Positions 9,684 through 18,819 of a stretch of DNA of 60,268 bases are shown in pieces (within the stretch, counting starts at the first letter, position 1; the number at the start of each line of letters is the position of its first letter). The DNA lies in NCBI GenBank assembly GCA_913050565.1, contig CAJWZW010000002.1, positions 1 through 60,268 of the forward strand. Direction: 5' to 3'. Origin of the DNA: an uncultured Synechococcus sp. Its GTDB lineage: Bacteria > Cyanobacteriota > Cyanobacteriia > PCC-6307 > Cyanobiaceae. The notes under the pieces are model-generated. The model worked only from the letters and a program-made list of their open reading frames with translations. It was not told where the DNA came from and did not search any database. Both the position numbers and the translations under genes were made by a program.

Positions 9684-10433
9684 GTGGACGACGACTTTCA
9701 GCAGCGATACAGAGCAGCCGAGCTGGCCTACGGCGCCGGTGACTACACCGAAGCCGGCAGGATCGCCGGCGCCCTGCTGAACGAACTCGAGGCAACACCG
9801 GAGGATCCTGAGGCGCAGATCGCTGCGAGGGGCTGGCGTGCCTTTGTGGCCCTGCTGCTGGCGAATGTTGAGCTCTATGGACTGAACCATGCGGAACGCG
9901 CCGCGGATCTATACCGGCTGGTGCTCGACAACCAACCCCATGAAACCCTCGCGGGACTGGCCGAACAGGGGCTGAAACGAGCCGGATCCATCCCCGACGA
10001 GCCAACACCCGTCCAACAGGAAGCGCCCTTCCAACAGACAACACCGGATCCGGTATCAACAGGGGGCAACCTGCTGCGCGATCCCTTCCTGAAGGATCAG
10101 GACTTCAGCAACAGCTCCAGCGCGTCAGCCAACCAGCAGGCAACAGCCAACCAGCAGGCAACAGCCATGCCATGGGTTGAGCAGTTGCCCGTTTCCACCA
10201 CACCGCCAGCCACCGTTCAGGAGCCGGAAATCCCAGCAGAACCCCAACCCACCGCAACGCCTGTCCCAACGTCCGAGCCAGCCCCTTCACCACAACCGGA
10301 TCCGATGGAGCTGCTTGCAGGCAGCCTGTTGCGGGTCAAGGTGAACCTTCCAGACGCACAAACCAGTGAAGGGGAATCCCCTGCGGAATCCCCCGGCGCC
10401 TCCTGGCTTCAGCGACTGCTGCGTCGACGCTGA
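9684..10433 (+). CDS. Unknown protein, helical N-terminal part and Pro/Thr/Gln-rich tail
   Basis: Not recognised as a named family. With the GTG start at 9684 the protein has 249 residues. The first 90 or so look like a TPR-type helical repeat (YRAAELAYGAGDYTEAGRIAGALL). The rest is low-complexity, rich in Pro, Thr, Gln and Glu, and ends in a basic LQRLLRRR tail. Two perfect 18-base repeats encode ANQQAT twice. An in-frame ATG at 9576 exists but would overlap lysC by 74 bases. It begins 34 bases after lysC, and its stop codon abuts the stop of rnj. Confidence 0.7.
   Translation: MDDDFQQRYRAAELAYGAGDYTEAGRIAGALLNELEATPEDPEAQIAARGWRAFVALLLANVELYGLNHAERAADLYRLVLDNQPHETLAGLAEQGLKRAGSIPDEPTPVQQEAPFQQTTPDPVSTGGNLLRDPFLKDQDFSNSSSASANQQATANQQATAMPWVEQLPVSTTPPATVQEPEIPAEPQPTATPVPTSEPAPSPQPDPMELLAGSLLRVKVNLPDAQTSEGESPAESPGASWLQRLLRRR
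10128..10163 (+). repeat. Two perfect 18-base tandem repeats
   Basis: The unit gccaaccagcaggcaaca occurs twice head to tail (10128-10145 and 10146-10163) and encodes ANQQAT twice inside the low-complexity tail of the unknown gene. It is probably a slippage or duplication product. Confidence 0.9.
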
Positions 10434-12431
10434 TCAGGCCGCCGCCGAACGGCGGCGGCGGGTGCGTCCGCTTGGCATCTCAGGTTCAGGAGCGGGCTTG
10501 GGCTGCACTTTCTCCACCACTGCGGCCGGAGCGGCAGGCCGGGCAGGAGCTGCATCGGTACGTCCGGGCTGGCGAATTGGTGCGGGGGTGCCGCCGCCGT
10601 TGTTGTGACCATTCCGACGGACGGGATGACCACCGCCACCGCGGCGCCCACGCGGGGAGGGACGGTTGTCGGGCTCGGCATCAGCACGACCCTTGTAAAC
10701 AGCGGTTCCTGCCGGTGCTGGCTGCACCAGGCAGAGAATCAGAGGCTCCACCTGCAGTTCGCGGCGCATGCGACGGCCAAGGCCGACCTCCACCTCACGC
10801 TGCACACCCATCCAGTCCACCTCAGGTGCCTTGCCACCGGTGTTGCGACTGAGCTGCTTCCACTTGTTCTCCAGAACCCAGGAGATCTCCCGCTCGGTCC
10901 AGAGCGACATCTTGCGGGCATCGGCTGTGGTGACGACACCCCGCAGATTCACCCGTGGCGGTGCGACCATCGCGCCGTCCGTGCTGACCGCCGTGAGGAT
11001 GGTGACCACACCGTCTTCCGCCAGCTGCTGACGCTCCTTGAGCACCCTGGCATCCACAATTCCATTGCGGGACTGATCCAGCAGCTCGATGCCGGCCTTG
11101 ACCGGATCTCCACGGCGGATCGAATCCGGAGTGAGCTCAATCACATCACCGTTGTTGATGATCAAGGTGTTGGTTTCAGGCACACCCATGGAATGACCGG
11201 TGCGTGCGTGCTGCACCAGCATGCGGTGCTCACCGTGGACGGGAACGAAAAACTTGGGCCGGGTCAGGGCCAGCATCAGCTTCTGGTCCTCCTGGAAGCC
11301 GTGACCGGACACATGAATCCCCTCGCCCTTGCCGTAAACGACCTTGGCGCCAAGCATCATCAGCTTGTCGATGGTGTTCACCACGGAAATGGTGTTCCCG
11401 GGAATCGGGCTGGCGGAGAAGATGATCGTGTCGCTGGTCTTGACCTTCACCTGTGGGTGCTCACCACGGGAGATACGACTGAGAGCGGCCAGTGGTTCCC
11501 CCTGGCTTCCGGTCATCAGCAACAACGTCTCGCGATCGGAAACGTCGTTGATCTGTTTGATGGGCACGAACAGTTCATCCGGAGCCCGCATGTAACCCAG
11601 CTCCCGGGCCTTGGCGATCACATTGAGCATCGAACGACCCAGCAGCCCCACCTTGCGGCCGTTCTTGAGTGCCAGCTCAAGAATCATCGAGACCCGGTGG
11701 ATGGAGCTGGCGAAGGTGGTGACGATGACCCGCCCTTCGGCATTGGCGATGTGGCGATCGAGATTGTCGAACACCGAACGCTCAGGCGGACAGAAGCCCG
11801 GCACCTCGGCATTGGTGGAATCACTGAACAGACAGAGAACACCCTTCTCGCCGTGGTGAGCCAGACGGGCCATGTCGAAATGCTCGCCATCAACCGGGGT
11901 GTGATCGAACTTGAAGTCTCCGGTGAAGACCACCGTGCCCACCGGCGTGGAGATGGCCAGTGAATAGCTGTCAGCCATCGAGTGGGTGTTGCGAATGAAC
12001 TCCACGGAGAAGTGCTGACCCACCTTCACCACTTCGCGCGGACTCACCGTCTGCAGGGTCGTTCTCTTGCTGACACCCGCCTCGTCCATTTTTCCGGTGA
12101 GCAGTGAAAGGGCCAGCCGAGGGCCATAAATCACCGGAATATTGAAGTGTTTGAGGTGATGCGAGATCCCACCGATGTGATCCTCATGACCGTGGGTCAC
12201 GATCATTCCCCGGATGCGTTTCTGGTTCTCGCGCAGGAACGTCGTGTCAGGCAGCACAACGTTCACTCCGTGCATCCCGTCGCTCGGGAAAGCCAAGCCG
12301 GCGTCCACCAGCATCAGGTCATCGCCGTACTCGAATACACAGGTGTTCTTTCCGATCTCATGCAGACCACCAAGAGGAATCACCCTCAGGCAGGGGGCCT
12401 GATCCTTTCCGGATTGTGAGTTGTAAGCCAT
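10434..12431 (-). CDS. rnj: Ribonuclease J
   Basis: A 665-residue RNase J, a metallo-beta-lactamase/beta-CASP enzyme with endonuclease and 5'-3' exonuclease activity in RNA decay. The metal motif HGHEDHIGG is at residues 80-88, and FTGDFKFDHTPV and the beta-CASP stretches (VSGHGFQEDQKL, VPVHGEHRML) follow. The C-terminus is longer than needed for catalysis, rich in Arg, Gly, Pro and Ala, and ends in RTRRRRSAAA, probably an RNA- or protein-binding tail. It is last in an asd-dapA-rnj unit and starts 48 bases after dapA. Confidence 0.95.
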   Translation of the reverse strand: MAYNSQSGKDQAPCLRVIPLGGLHEIGKNTCVFEYGDDLMLVDAGLAFPSDGMHGVNVVLPDTTFLRENQKRIRGMIVTHGHEDHIGGISHHLKHFNIPVIYGPRLALSLLTGKMDEAGVSKRTTLQTVSPREVVKVGQHFSVEFIRNTHSMADSYSLAISTPVGTVVFTGDFKFDHTPVDGEHFDMARLAHHGEKGVLCLFSDSTNAEVPGFCPPERSVFDNLDRHIANAEGRVIVTTFASSIHRVSMILELALKNGRKVGLLGRSMLNVIAKARELGYMRAPDELFVPIKQINDVSDRETLLLMTGSQGEPLAALSRISRGEHPQVKVKTSDTIIFSASPIPGNTISVVNTIDKLMMLGAKVVYGKGEGIHVSGHGFQEDQKLMLALTRPKFFVPVHGEHRMLVQHARTGHSMGVPETNTLIINNGDVIELTPDSIRRGDPVKAGIELLDQSRNGIVDARVLKERQQLAEDGVVTILTAVSTDGAMVAPPRVNLRGVVTTADARKMSLWTEREISWVLENKWKQLSRNTGGKAPEVDWMGVQREVEVGLGRRMRRELQVEPLILCLVQPAPAGTAVYKGRADAEPDNRPSPRGRRGGGGHPVRRNGHNNGGGTPAPIRQPGRTDAAPARPAAPAAVVEKVQPKPAPEPEMPSGRTRRRRSAAA

Positions 12432-12479
12432 GAAAGAGATTTGCGAAGACTTGTTTGCGTGAGCCGTTGAGCCGGACGG

Positions 12480-13388
12480 TCAGGTCTGACGAAGGGCAGA
12501 CAGGGTGGTGGCAAGGTTTGATCTCATCGCCTCGGGCAAGGGGGAGAGGGGAAGACGTGGGGGTCCGACGGGCCAGCCGTTCAGTTCCAGGGCGGCTTTG
12601 ACGGGAATCGGATTGGTGGTGGCGAACAGGGCCTTGAACAATGGAATCAATGCTTCATGCCCCGCCAGGGCTCGAGCACCGTCGCCACTGAGATAGGCCT
12701 CGATCATGCTGCGGATCTCAGGGCCGGCCACGTGGCTGGCCACGCTCACCACACCGACAGCACCCACGGCGAGCATCGGCAGAGTCAGACCGTCATCTCC
12801 GCTGTAGATCGCCAGTCGAGGGCCGCAGGCAAGGCGCAGGGCCGTGACCTCCTCCGTGGTTCCACTGGCTGCCTTGAAGCTCACCACATTGGGACAATCC
12901 ATCAGCCGCGCAACGGTCTCCGGCTGGATCGCACAGCCTGTGCGACCGGGGATGTTGTAGATCATCAGCGGCAGATCAGGTGCCGCATCTGCGACAGCAC
13001 GGAAGTGCGCCTCCAGACCCTCCTGAGGTGGCTTGTTGTAATACGGCACAACCACCAGAGCCCCGTTTGCGCCGGCCGCGGCCGCTTCGCGGGTGGCTTC
13101 CACCGCCTCAGCTGTGCTGTTGCTGCCGGTGCCCGCCAGCACCTTGGCATCGGAGCCGACGGCATCGCGAACCACCTGAAGCAGTTGCAGTTGTTCCTGC
13201 CAGCTGAGGGTTGGCGATTCACCTGTGGTGCCACTCACCAGCAGGCCATCAGAGCCCTGATCCACCAGATGCCGTGCCAGGCGTCCCGCCAGTGCGTAAT
13301 CCACAGCACCACCGGCATCAAAGGGAGTCACCATCGCGGTGACCACACGACCAAAAGGTGTTGGGGAAAGGGTCGCAGCGTTGGTCAT
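12480..13388 (-). CDS. dapA: 4-hydroxy-tetrahydrodipicolinate synthase
   Basis: DapA (302 residues) condenses pyruvate with aspartate semialdehyde, the first committed step to lysine and diaminopimelate. GTTGE is at 53-57, the catalytic Tyr at 144 in YNIPGRT, and the Schiff-base Lys at 172 in SFKAASG. It overlaps the end of asd by four bases (ATGA arrangement), so the two are translationally coupled and the substrate-making and substrate-using enzymes are made together. Confidence 0.97.
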   Translation of the reverse strand: MTNAATLSPTPFGRVVTAMVTPFDAGGAVDYALAGRLARHLVDQGSDGLLVSGTTGESPTLSWQEQLQLLQVVRDAVGSDAKVLAGTGSNSTAEAVEATREAAAAGANGALVVVPYYNKPPQEGLEAHFRAVADAAPDLPLMIYNIPGRTGCAIQPETVARLMDCPNVVSFKAASGTTEEVTALRLACGPRLAIYSGDDGLTLPMLAVGAVGVVSVASHVAGPEIRSMIEAYLSGDGARALAGHEALIPLFKALFATTNPIPVKAALELNGWPVGPPRLPLSPLPEAMRSNLATTLSALRQT

Positions 13389-14410
13389 GACTTCTGAATC
13401 AGGAGTTCAGCGATCTGCACCGCGTTGAGCGCAGCACCCTTGCGGATCTGATCTCCGCACAGCCAGAGTTCCAGGGAATTCGGATCGCTGATGTCCTGTC
13501 TGATGCGGCCCACCGCCACAGGATCGCGACCGGTGACATCCGTGGGCATCGGGAAACGATTGGCCGCCGCATCCTCGATCAGCTCCACTCCGGCCGCCCG
13601 CGAGAGCAGTTGGCGAGCTTCGTCCACCGGGAAAGGCTGATCAAACTCCACGTTCACAGCCTCGGAATGAGCCCTGAGCACCGGCACCCGCACACAGGTT
13701 GCCGTGAACCGCAGATCCGGGAGACCCATGATTTTCCGGGTCTCATTCACCATCTTCATCTCTTCCTCGCAATAGCTGTTCTCCTGTAGCGGCGAGTTGT
13801 GTAGAAAAAGGTTGAAGGCCAGGGAATACGGCAGCACCTCTCCCTGCGGAGTGCCGCCATCCAGCACTGTCTGCGACAACGTTTTCAGCTCTTCCATGGC
13901 GCGGGCACCCGCACCGCTGGCGGACTGGTAGGTGCTCACCACCACGCGGCGCATCGGCCGTTGTGCGGCCAGAGGAGCCAGAGCGAGGGTGAGCAGGATC
14001 GTGGTGCAGTTGGGGTTGGCAATCACCCCCTGATGCTCAAACGCTGCCTCGGGGTTGACCTCCGGAACCACCAGGGGGACACCCTTCTCCATCCGGAAGG
14101 CGCTGGAGTTGTCCACCATCACGGCTCCGGCACTGGTGATCGCCTCGCGCCAGTTCTTCGAAACGGATCCACCGGCTGAAGCCAACACCAGATCCACACC
14201 CTCAAAGGACTGAGCCGTCACTTCCTCAACCGTGAGCGTGTGGCCGTTCCAGATCTGAGTTTGTCCAGCTGAACGAGCCGAAGCGAGCAGCTTCAGCTCG
14301 GCGACAGGGAAATGACGCTCCTCCAGCAGAACCAGCAGCTCCTGCCCGACGGCGCCGCTGGAACCAAGAACTGCAACGTTGAGCGGACGGTTTGGAAGAG
14401 ACGAAGTCAA
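13385..14410 (-). CDS. asd: Aspartate-semialdehyde dehydrogenase
   Basis: Asd (341 residues) reduces aspartyl phosphate to aspartate semialdehyde. The NADP-binding [11 protein letters not shown] is near residue 17 and the catalytic Cys at 135 sits in NPNCTTI. The start appears to be TTG at 14410, without a strong Shine-Dalgarno sequence; family alignment supports it because the Rossmann motif follows within 20 residues. It heads the asd-dapA-rnj unit and is divergent from tig across a 167-base gap. Confidence 0.95.
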   Translation of the reverse strand: MTSSLPNRPLNVAVLGSSGAVGQELLVLLEERHFPVAELKLLASARSAGQTQIWNGHTLTVEEVTAQSFEGVDLVLASAGGSVSKNWREAITSAGAVMVDNSSAFRMEKGVPLVVPEVNPEAAFEHQGVIANPNCTTILLTLALAPLAAQRPMRRVVVSTYQSASGAGARAMEELKTLSQTVLDGGTPQGEVLPYSLAFNLFLHNSPLQENSYCEEEMKMVNETRKIMGLPDLRFTATCVRVPVLRAHSEAVNVEFDQPFPVDEARQLLSRAAGVELIEDAAANRFPMPTDVTGRDPVAVGRIRQDISDPNSLELWLCGDQIRKGAALNAVQIAELLIQKS

Positions 14411-14577
14411 ACGGTGGGGTGAAAGGACATCAGTGCTTGCGGCTCATCGATGTTGTCCATCACATGCAGAGAGGGTGACGAAAGCAACAAAGGCTTGATC
14501 ACACCCTACCGGGATGGGTTGAAAAGCAATCGTTTCTTAAAGTGCGCTGCTGCCCTGCTGATTCCTGCAATCCCGCC
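14411..14577. promoter_or_regulatory. Divergent asd/tig intergenic region
   Basis: A 167-base gap between two divergently read operons, one of the largest in the window, so it should hold the promoters for asd-dapA-rnj (minus) and tig-clpP-clpX (plus). A TTGAAA hexamer occurs at 14519-14524 toward tig, but no well-spaced -10 box is clear. No recognisable operator, riboswitch or hairpin is seen. Confidence 0.4.
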
Positions 14578-15996
14578 ATGAGCGCTGCCGCCCTGAACGT
14601 CACCACCGAATCCCGCCCCGGCAGCCGACTGGCGGTAACGGTGACGCTTCCCGGAGAGCGGACCAAGGCCGGTTATGAGGACGCCATCACCAAGCTGAGC
14701 CGCAGCGTCAACCTGCCTGGGTTCCGCAAGGGGAAGGTGCCCAGAACCGTGGTGGTGCAGCAGATCGGAAGCCTGCGGATCAAAGCCACGGCTTTGGAGA
14801 ACATGGTTGATGCAGCCTGGCGGGATGCCATCAAGCAGGAGTCTCTGGAACCGATCAGTCAGCCGGATCTGACCGATGGCTTCGAGGGTTTGCTGGAGAG
14901 TTTTCAACCCGGCAGCGATGTGAGCTTCACCCTTGAGGCGGACATCGCCCCCACACCGAAGCTGAAAAGCACCAAGGGGCTCAAGGCCGAGTTCGAGACC
15001 GTCGCCTACGACGCCTCCCGCGTCGACGCGATGATCGAGGACTCCCGCAAGCAACTGGCCACGGTGGTGCCTGTCGAGGGCCGTGCCGCCGAAAAGGGCG
15101 ACATCGCCGTGCTGGGTTTCAAGGGCACCTACAGCGATGACGGAAGTGAGATCGATGGCGGCAGTGCTGACTCCATGGATGTGGATCTTGAGCACGGCCG
15201 GATGATCCCGGGTTTCATCGAAGGGGTGATTGGAATGAAGGCCGGCGAAACCAAGACCGTCGACTGCCAGTTCCCTGACGATTACCCCAAGGAGGACGCG
15301 CGCAGTCGCAAAGCGGCCTTCGAGATCGAACTGAAGGACCTGAAAACCCGGGAACTGCCTGAGCTTGACGACGCTTTTGCCAAACAAGCCAGCGAACAGG
15401 AAACCCTGGCCGATCTGCGCAAGGATCTGGAGCAGCGTCTCAAGGACGACGCTGAGCGACGTCAGACCAGCAACCGTCGCGACGCCCTGGTTGCGGCTTT
15501 GGTGGAGCAGCTCGAGGTGGAGCTTCCCGAAGCTCTGATTCAGCAGGAAAGCCGAAATCTGCTGGAGCAGACAGCTGCCCAGTTCGCGCAGCAGGGCATG
15601 GATGTGAAATCCCTTTTCACTCCGGAACTGGTCCGCAACCTGATGCAGAACTCCCGCCCGGAAGCTGAGGAGCGCCTGCGTCGCAGCTTCGCCCTCACCG
15701 CCCTGGCTGAAGCCGAGAACATCGCGGTGGACGACAAGGCTGTGGACGACAAAGTCGAAGAGGTGAAGAAAGACCTGTCCGCCGACGCCAAAATCGATCC
15801 GGCCCGGCTGCGACAGGCCGTGATGGATGACCTGATTCAGGAGCAGCTGATGAGCTGGCTCGAAGAAAACAGCACCCTCACGGAAAAGGCACCGTCGGCA
15901 GAGGATGCCGCAACGGATGAGAAGCCTGCTGCCAAGAAAAAGCCGGCAACCAAGACCAAAGCGGCTTCCAAGTCCAAGGCGGACGCCGGGAGCTGA
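14578..15996 (+). CDS. tig: Trigger factor (peptidyl-prolyl isomerase chaperone)
   Basis: A 472-residue ribosome-bound chaperone that meets nascent chains at the exit tunnel. The ribosome-binding signature is in the N-domain ([12 protein letters not shown]), the FKBP-type domain lies centrally ([18 protein letters not shown]), and a helical C-domain follows. The tail is rich in Lys and Ala ([18 protein letters not shown]), which is common in marine cyanobacteria. ATG at 14578 is preferred over an upstream ATG at 14542, which would add 12 unrelated residues. It heads tig-clpP-clpX. Confidence 0.95.
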   Translation: MSAAALNVTTESRPGSRLAVTVTLPGERTKAGYEDAITKLSRSVNLPGFRKGKVPRTVVVQQIGSLRIKATALENMVDAAWRDAIKQESLEPISQPDLTDGFEGLLESFQPGSDVSFTLEADIAPTPKLKSTKGLKAEFETVAYDASRVDAMIEDSRKQLATVVPVEGRAAEKGDIAVLGFKGTYSDDGSEIDGGSADSMDVDLEHGRMIPGFIEGVIGMKAGETKTVDCQFPDDYPKEDARSRKAAFEIELKDLKTRELPELDDAFAKQASEQETLADLRKDLEQRLKDDAERRQTSNRRDALVAALVEQLEVELPEALIQQESRNLLEQTAAQFAQQGMDVKSLFTPELVRNLMQNSRPEAEERLRRSFALTALAEAENIAVDDKAVDDKVEEVKKDLSADAKIDPARLRQAVMDDLIQEQLMSWLEENSTLTEKAPSAEDAATDEKPAAKKKPATKTKAASKSKADAGS

Positions 15997-16039
15997 GCAG
16001 CGCCCATAGATTGACCCCAAGCAATACGAGATCGAGAGC

Positions 16040-16714
16040 GTGATAGACGCCCGCAGCCACCATCCGATCCAGAACCGCTGGCGTGCCGAAATGCCGATCT
16101 CGGCACCGGGACCTCTGCCGACGGTGGTGGAGCAGTCCGGTCGCGGTGATCGCGCCTTTGATATCTATTCCAGGCTCCTGAGGGAACGCATCATCTTTCT
16201 CGGAACCGGTGTTGACGACGCCGTCGCCGATGCCCTGGTCGCCCAGATGCTGTTTCTGGAAGCCGAGGATCCGGAGAAGGACATTCAGATCTACATCAAC
16301 TCTCCAGGCGGTTCCGTCACGGCAGGACTGGCGATCTACGACACGATGCAGCAGGTTGCGCCGGATGTGGTGACCATCTGCTACGGGCTCGCGGCCAGCA
16401 TGGGCGCGTTTCTGCTGACCGGTGGAGCCAAGGGCAAACGCCTGGCTCTGCCCAATGCCCGGATCATGATCCACCAGCCCCTCGGCGGTGCCCAGGGGCA
16501 GGCGGTGGACATCGAAATCCAAGCCAAGGAAATTCTCTTCCTCAAGGAAACACTCAACGGCCTGATGGCGGAGCACACCGGCCAGCCCCTCGACAAAATC
16601 TCCGAAGACACAGACCGCGACTACTTCCTTTCGCCTGCAGAAGCGGTTCAATACGGATTGATTGACCGCGTCGTGGATAGCTCCGAGGGCGAAGGAATCA
16701 TTACGGAGAGCTGA
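16040..16714 (+). CDS. clpP: ATP-dependent Clp protease proteolytic subunit
   Basis: A 224-residue ClpP serine protease with an intact catalytic triad: Ser120 in GLAASMGAF, His145 in [10 protein letters not shown] and Asp194 in TDRDYFLS. The neighbouring clpX marks it as the ClpX-partnered paralogue. The start is a GTG at 16040; an internal ATG (residue 18) could give a shorter form, and an N-terminal propeptide is usual in this family. It lies 43 bases after tig. Confidence 0.96.
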   Translation: MIDARSHHPIQNRWRAEMPISAPGPLPTVVEQSGRGDRAFDIYSRLLRERIIFLGTGVDDAVADALVAQMLFLEAEDPEKDIQIYINSPGGSVTAGLAIYDTMQQVAPDVVTICYGLAASMGAFLLTGGAKGKRLALPNARIMIHQPLGGAQGQAVDIEIQAKEILFLKETLNGLMAEHTGQPLDKISEDTDRDYFLSPAEAVQYGLIDRVVDSSEGEGIITES

Positions 16715-16800
16715 CAAGCCACGCTCCGTTGTCGATCCTGAGTCTTCAGAGAGACCACCCGGTCAGCTCTGTGTTGTCCGTCTGAGGTGCCCGGCGTTCG

Positions 16801-18150
16801 ATGGCGAAATTCGATGCCCATCTGAAGTGCTCGTTCTGCGGGAAATCGCAGGACCAGGTGCGCAAGCTGATCGCCGGTCCGGGCGTCTACATCTGCGACG
16901 AGTGCATCGATCTCTGCAACGAGATCCTGGATGAGGAGCTGGTCGACAGTCAGGGCAATGCCCGTCATGGGGCGGAACCGACACGCAAGACCAGCGCAGC
17001 TCCCCACAAAGGTGGAGCGCCCGCTCCAACCCTGGCCTCCATCCCCAAGCCCCAGCAGATCAAGAGCTTCCTGGATGAGCAGGTGGTCGGCCAGGACGCC
17101 GCCAAGAAGGTGATGTCTGTCGCCGTTTACAACCACTACAAACGCCTCGCCTGGAAAGGGGACGGCCAGGGTGAAACCGACCAGACCGCCACGCGGCTTC
17201 ACAAGAGCAACATCCTGCTGATCGGACCCACCGGCTGCGGCAAGACACTTCTGGCCCAGACCCTGGCAGAGATGCTGGACGTCCCTTTCGCCGTGGCTGA
17301 TGCCACAACCCTCACCGAGGCGGGGTACGTGGGGGAAGACGTTGAAAACATTCTGCTTCGGCTGCTGCAGAAGGCCGACATGGATGTGGATCTGGCGCAA
17401 CGCGGCATCATCTACATCGATGAGATCGACAAGATCGCCCGGAAGAGTGAGAACCCCTCCATCACCAGGGATGTTTCAGGAGAAGGGGTTCAGCAGGCCC
17501 TGCTGAAGATGCTGGAGGGCACCGTCGCCAACGTGCCCCCCCAGGGTGGCCGGAAGCACCCTTACCAGGACTGCATTCAGATCGACACCAGCCAGATTCT
17601 GTTCATCTGCGGTGGTGCTTTCGTCGGCCTCGACGAAGTGGTTCAAAAACGAATGGGCCGAAATGCCATCGGCTTCATGCCTGGTGAGAACCGGGGCCGC
17701 AGTCGCAACAACCGGGACCTGCAGGCCTCTCAGGTGCTGCGGCATCTGGAACCGGACGACCTTGTGAAGTACGGCCTGATTCCTGAATTCATCGGTCGGA
17801 TGCCGGTGAGTGCTGTGCTGGAACCGCTGGACGAGTCCACACTTCAGTCGATCCTCACCGACCCCCGCGACGCCCTCGTGAAGCAGTTCCGAACACTGCT
17901 GAGCATGGACAACGTGCAGCTGCAGTTCGATGCTGACGCCATCCAGGCCATCGCCAAGGAAGCCCATCGGCGCAAGACAGGGGCCAGGGCTCTGCGCGGA
18001 ATCGTGGAGGAGCTGATGCTGGATCTGATGTACGACCTGCCGTCGCAGAGCGAGGTGAAGGAGTTCACCGTGACCAAGGCGATGGTGGAGCAACACACCG
18101 GAGGCAAGGTGCTGCCGCTGCCGGGCGCGGATCAGCAGAAGACCGCCTGA
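16801..18150 (+). CDS. clpX: ATP-dependent Clp protease ATP-binding subunit ClpX
   Basis: A 449-residue AAA+ unfoldase that delivers substrates to ClpP. The N-terminal zinc domain uses C10, C13, C32 and C35 (CSFCGK and CDECID). Walker A is GPTGCGKT at 142-149, Walker B is IYIDEIDKI, and the ClpP-contacting IGF loop appears as NAIGFMP. The length is normal, with a linker of about 40 residues after the zinc domain. It is the last clear member of the tig-clpP-clpX unit. Confidence 0.97.
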   Translation: MAKFDAHLKCSFCGKSQDQVRKLIAGPGVYICDECIDLCNEILDEELVDSQGNARHGAEPTRKTSAAPHKGGAPAPTLASIPKPQQIKSFLDEQVVGQDAAKKVMSVAVYNHYKRLAWKGDGQGETDQTATRLHKSNILLIGPTGCGKTLLAQTLAEMLDVPFAVADATTLTEAGYVGEDVENILLRLLQKADMDVDLAQRGIIYIDEIDKIARKSENPSITRDVSGEGVQQALLKMLEGTVANVPPQGGRKHPYQDCIQIDTSQILFICGGAFVGLDEVVQKRMGRNAIGFMPGENRGRSRNNRDLQASQVLRHLEPDDLVKYGLIPEFIGRMPVSAVLEPLDESTLQSILTDPRDALVKQFRTLLSMDNVQLQFDADAIQAIAKEAHRRKTGARALRGIVEELMLDLMYDLPSQSEVKEFTVTKAMVEQHTGGKVLPLPGADQQKTA

Positions 18151-18157
18151 ATTCATC

Positions 18158-18796
18158 TTGGCCGCTGCTGACCATCTGCAGGTGCCGCGACAGCACGGTC
18201 TGTTCCGGCACCACGGGATCGACCTCGGCGACGGCACCGTGGCTCACTACCTCGAAGGCCGCGAGATTCTGCGCAGCCCCCGTGACGAATTCAGCCAGGG
18301 GCAACCGCTCAGCGTGATCGATCACCCCAATGCTTCGCCCACCGGCACAACGCTGCGGCGGGCGATGAGTCGCATCGGCGAGCAGAACTACAACCTGCTG
18401 TTCAACAACTGCGAGCACTTCGCCACCTGGTGCAAGACAGGACGCCACCGCAGTGGCCAGATCGACTCCGCTCTGAAGCGGGCCCGCCGATGGAGCGGTC
18501 TGATGCCATCAACCCTGATGCGCGGCCTGGAGCTGCTGGTGCAGCGCGGCCTGCTGGATGAGAACACCCGCCGGATCGCCCGGCAGGGCGTGGAAAAGCT
18601 GGAGCGGCTGCGCCAGCGGTTGCTGCAGCAACTGGAGACCCTCATCCAGCAGGCCGGGGAAGAGGGCAACAGCCAGCTTCTGCTGAGCGGCCAGAGCCTC
18701 GCCGATGAACTGGCGGATGTGGAGGAGCTCAAACAGAAGATCGATGCGCTGCTCGAGCAGCCACCAGCCCTTCCTGCCCACCGCAAGGCTGAGTAA
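18158..18796 (+). CDS. LRAT/NC-domain protein of unknown function
   Basis: A 212-residue protein with a lecithin:retinol acyltransferase-like domain, a circularly permuted NlpC/P60 cysteine-hydrolase fold. Likely catalytic residues are His19 in FRHHGID, His30 in GTVAHYLEG, and Cys85 in the signature NNCEHFA. The remaining 110 residues are helical and coiled-coil-like (QGVEKLERLRQRLLQQLETL). The start is a TTG only 8 bases after clpX, so it is probably co-transcribed with it. LRAT-fold enzymes act as acyltransferases or (phospho)lipases; which applies here is unknown. Confidence 0.75.
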   Translation: MAAADHLQVPRQHGLFRHHGIDLGDGTVAHYLEGREILRSPRDEFSQGQPLSVIDHPNASPTGTTLRRAMSRIGEQNYNLLFNNCEHFATWCKTGRHRSGQIDSALKRARRWSGLMPSTLMRGLELLVQRGLLDENTRRIARQGVEKLERLRQRLLQQLETLIQQAGEEGNSQLLLSGQSLADELADVEELKQKIDALLEQPPALPAHRKAE

Positions 18797-18819
18797 CCTC
18801 AGCGCACCGCCCGCAGCGC

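Noticed and set aside
10605-11963. 452-codon open frame antisense to rnj
   Set aside because: It has no recognisable motif, is rich in His/Gly as expected from the complement of a GC-rich gene, and lies fully inside the certain rnj gene.
14506-16020. 504-codon open frame antisense to tig
   Set aside because: It mirrors the trigger factor codons; no motif or ribosome-binding site supports it.
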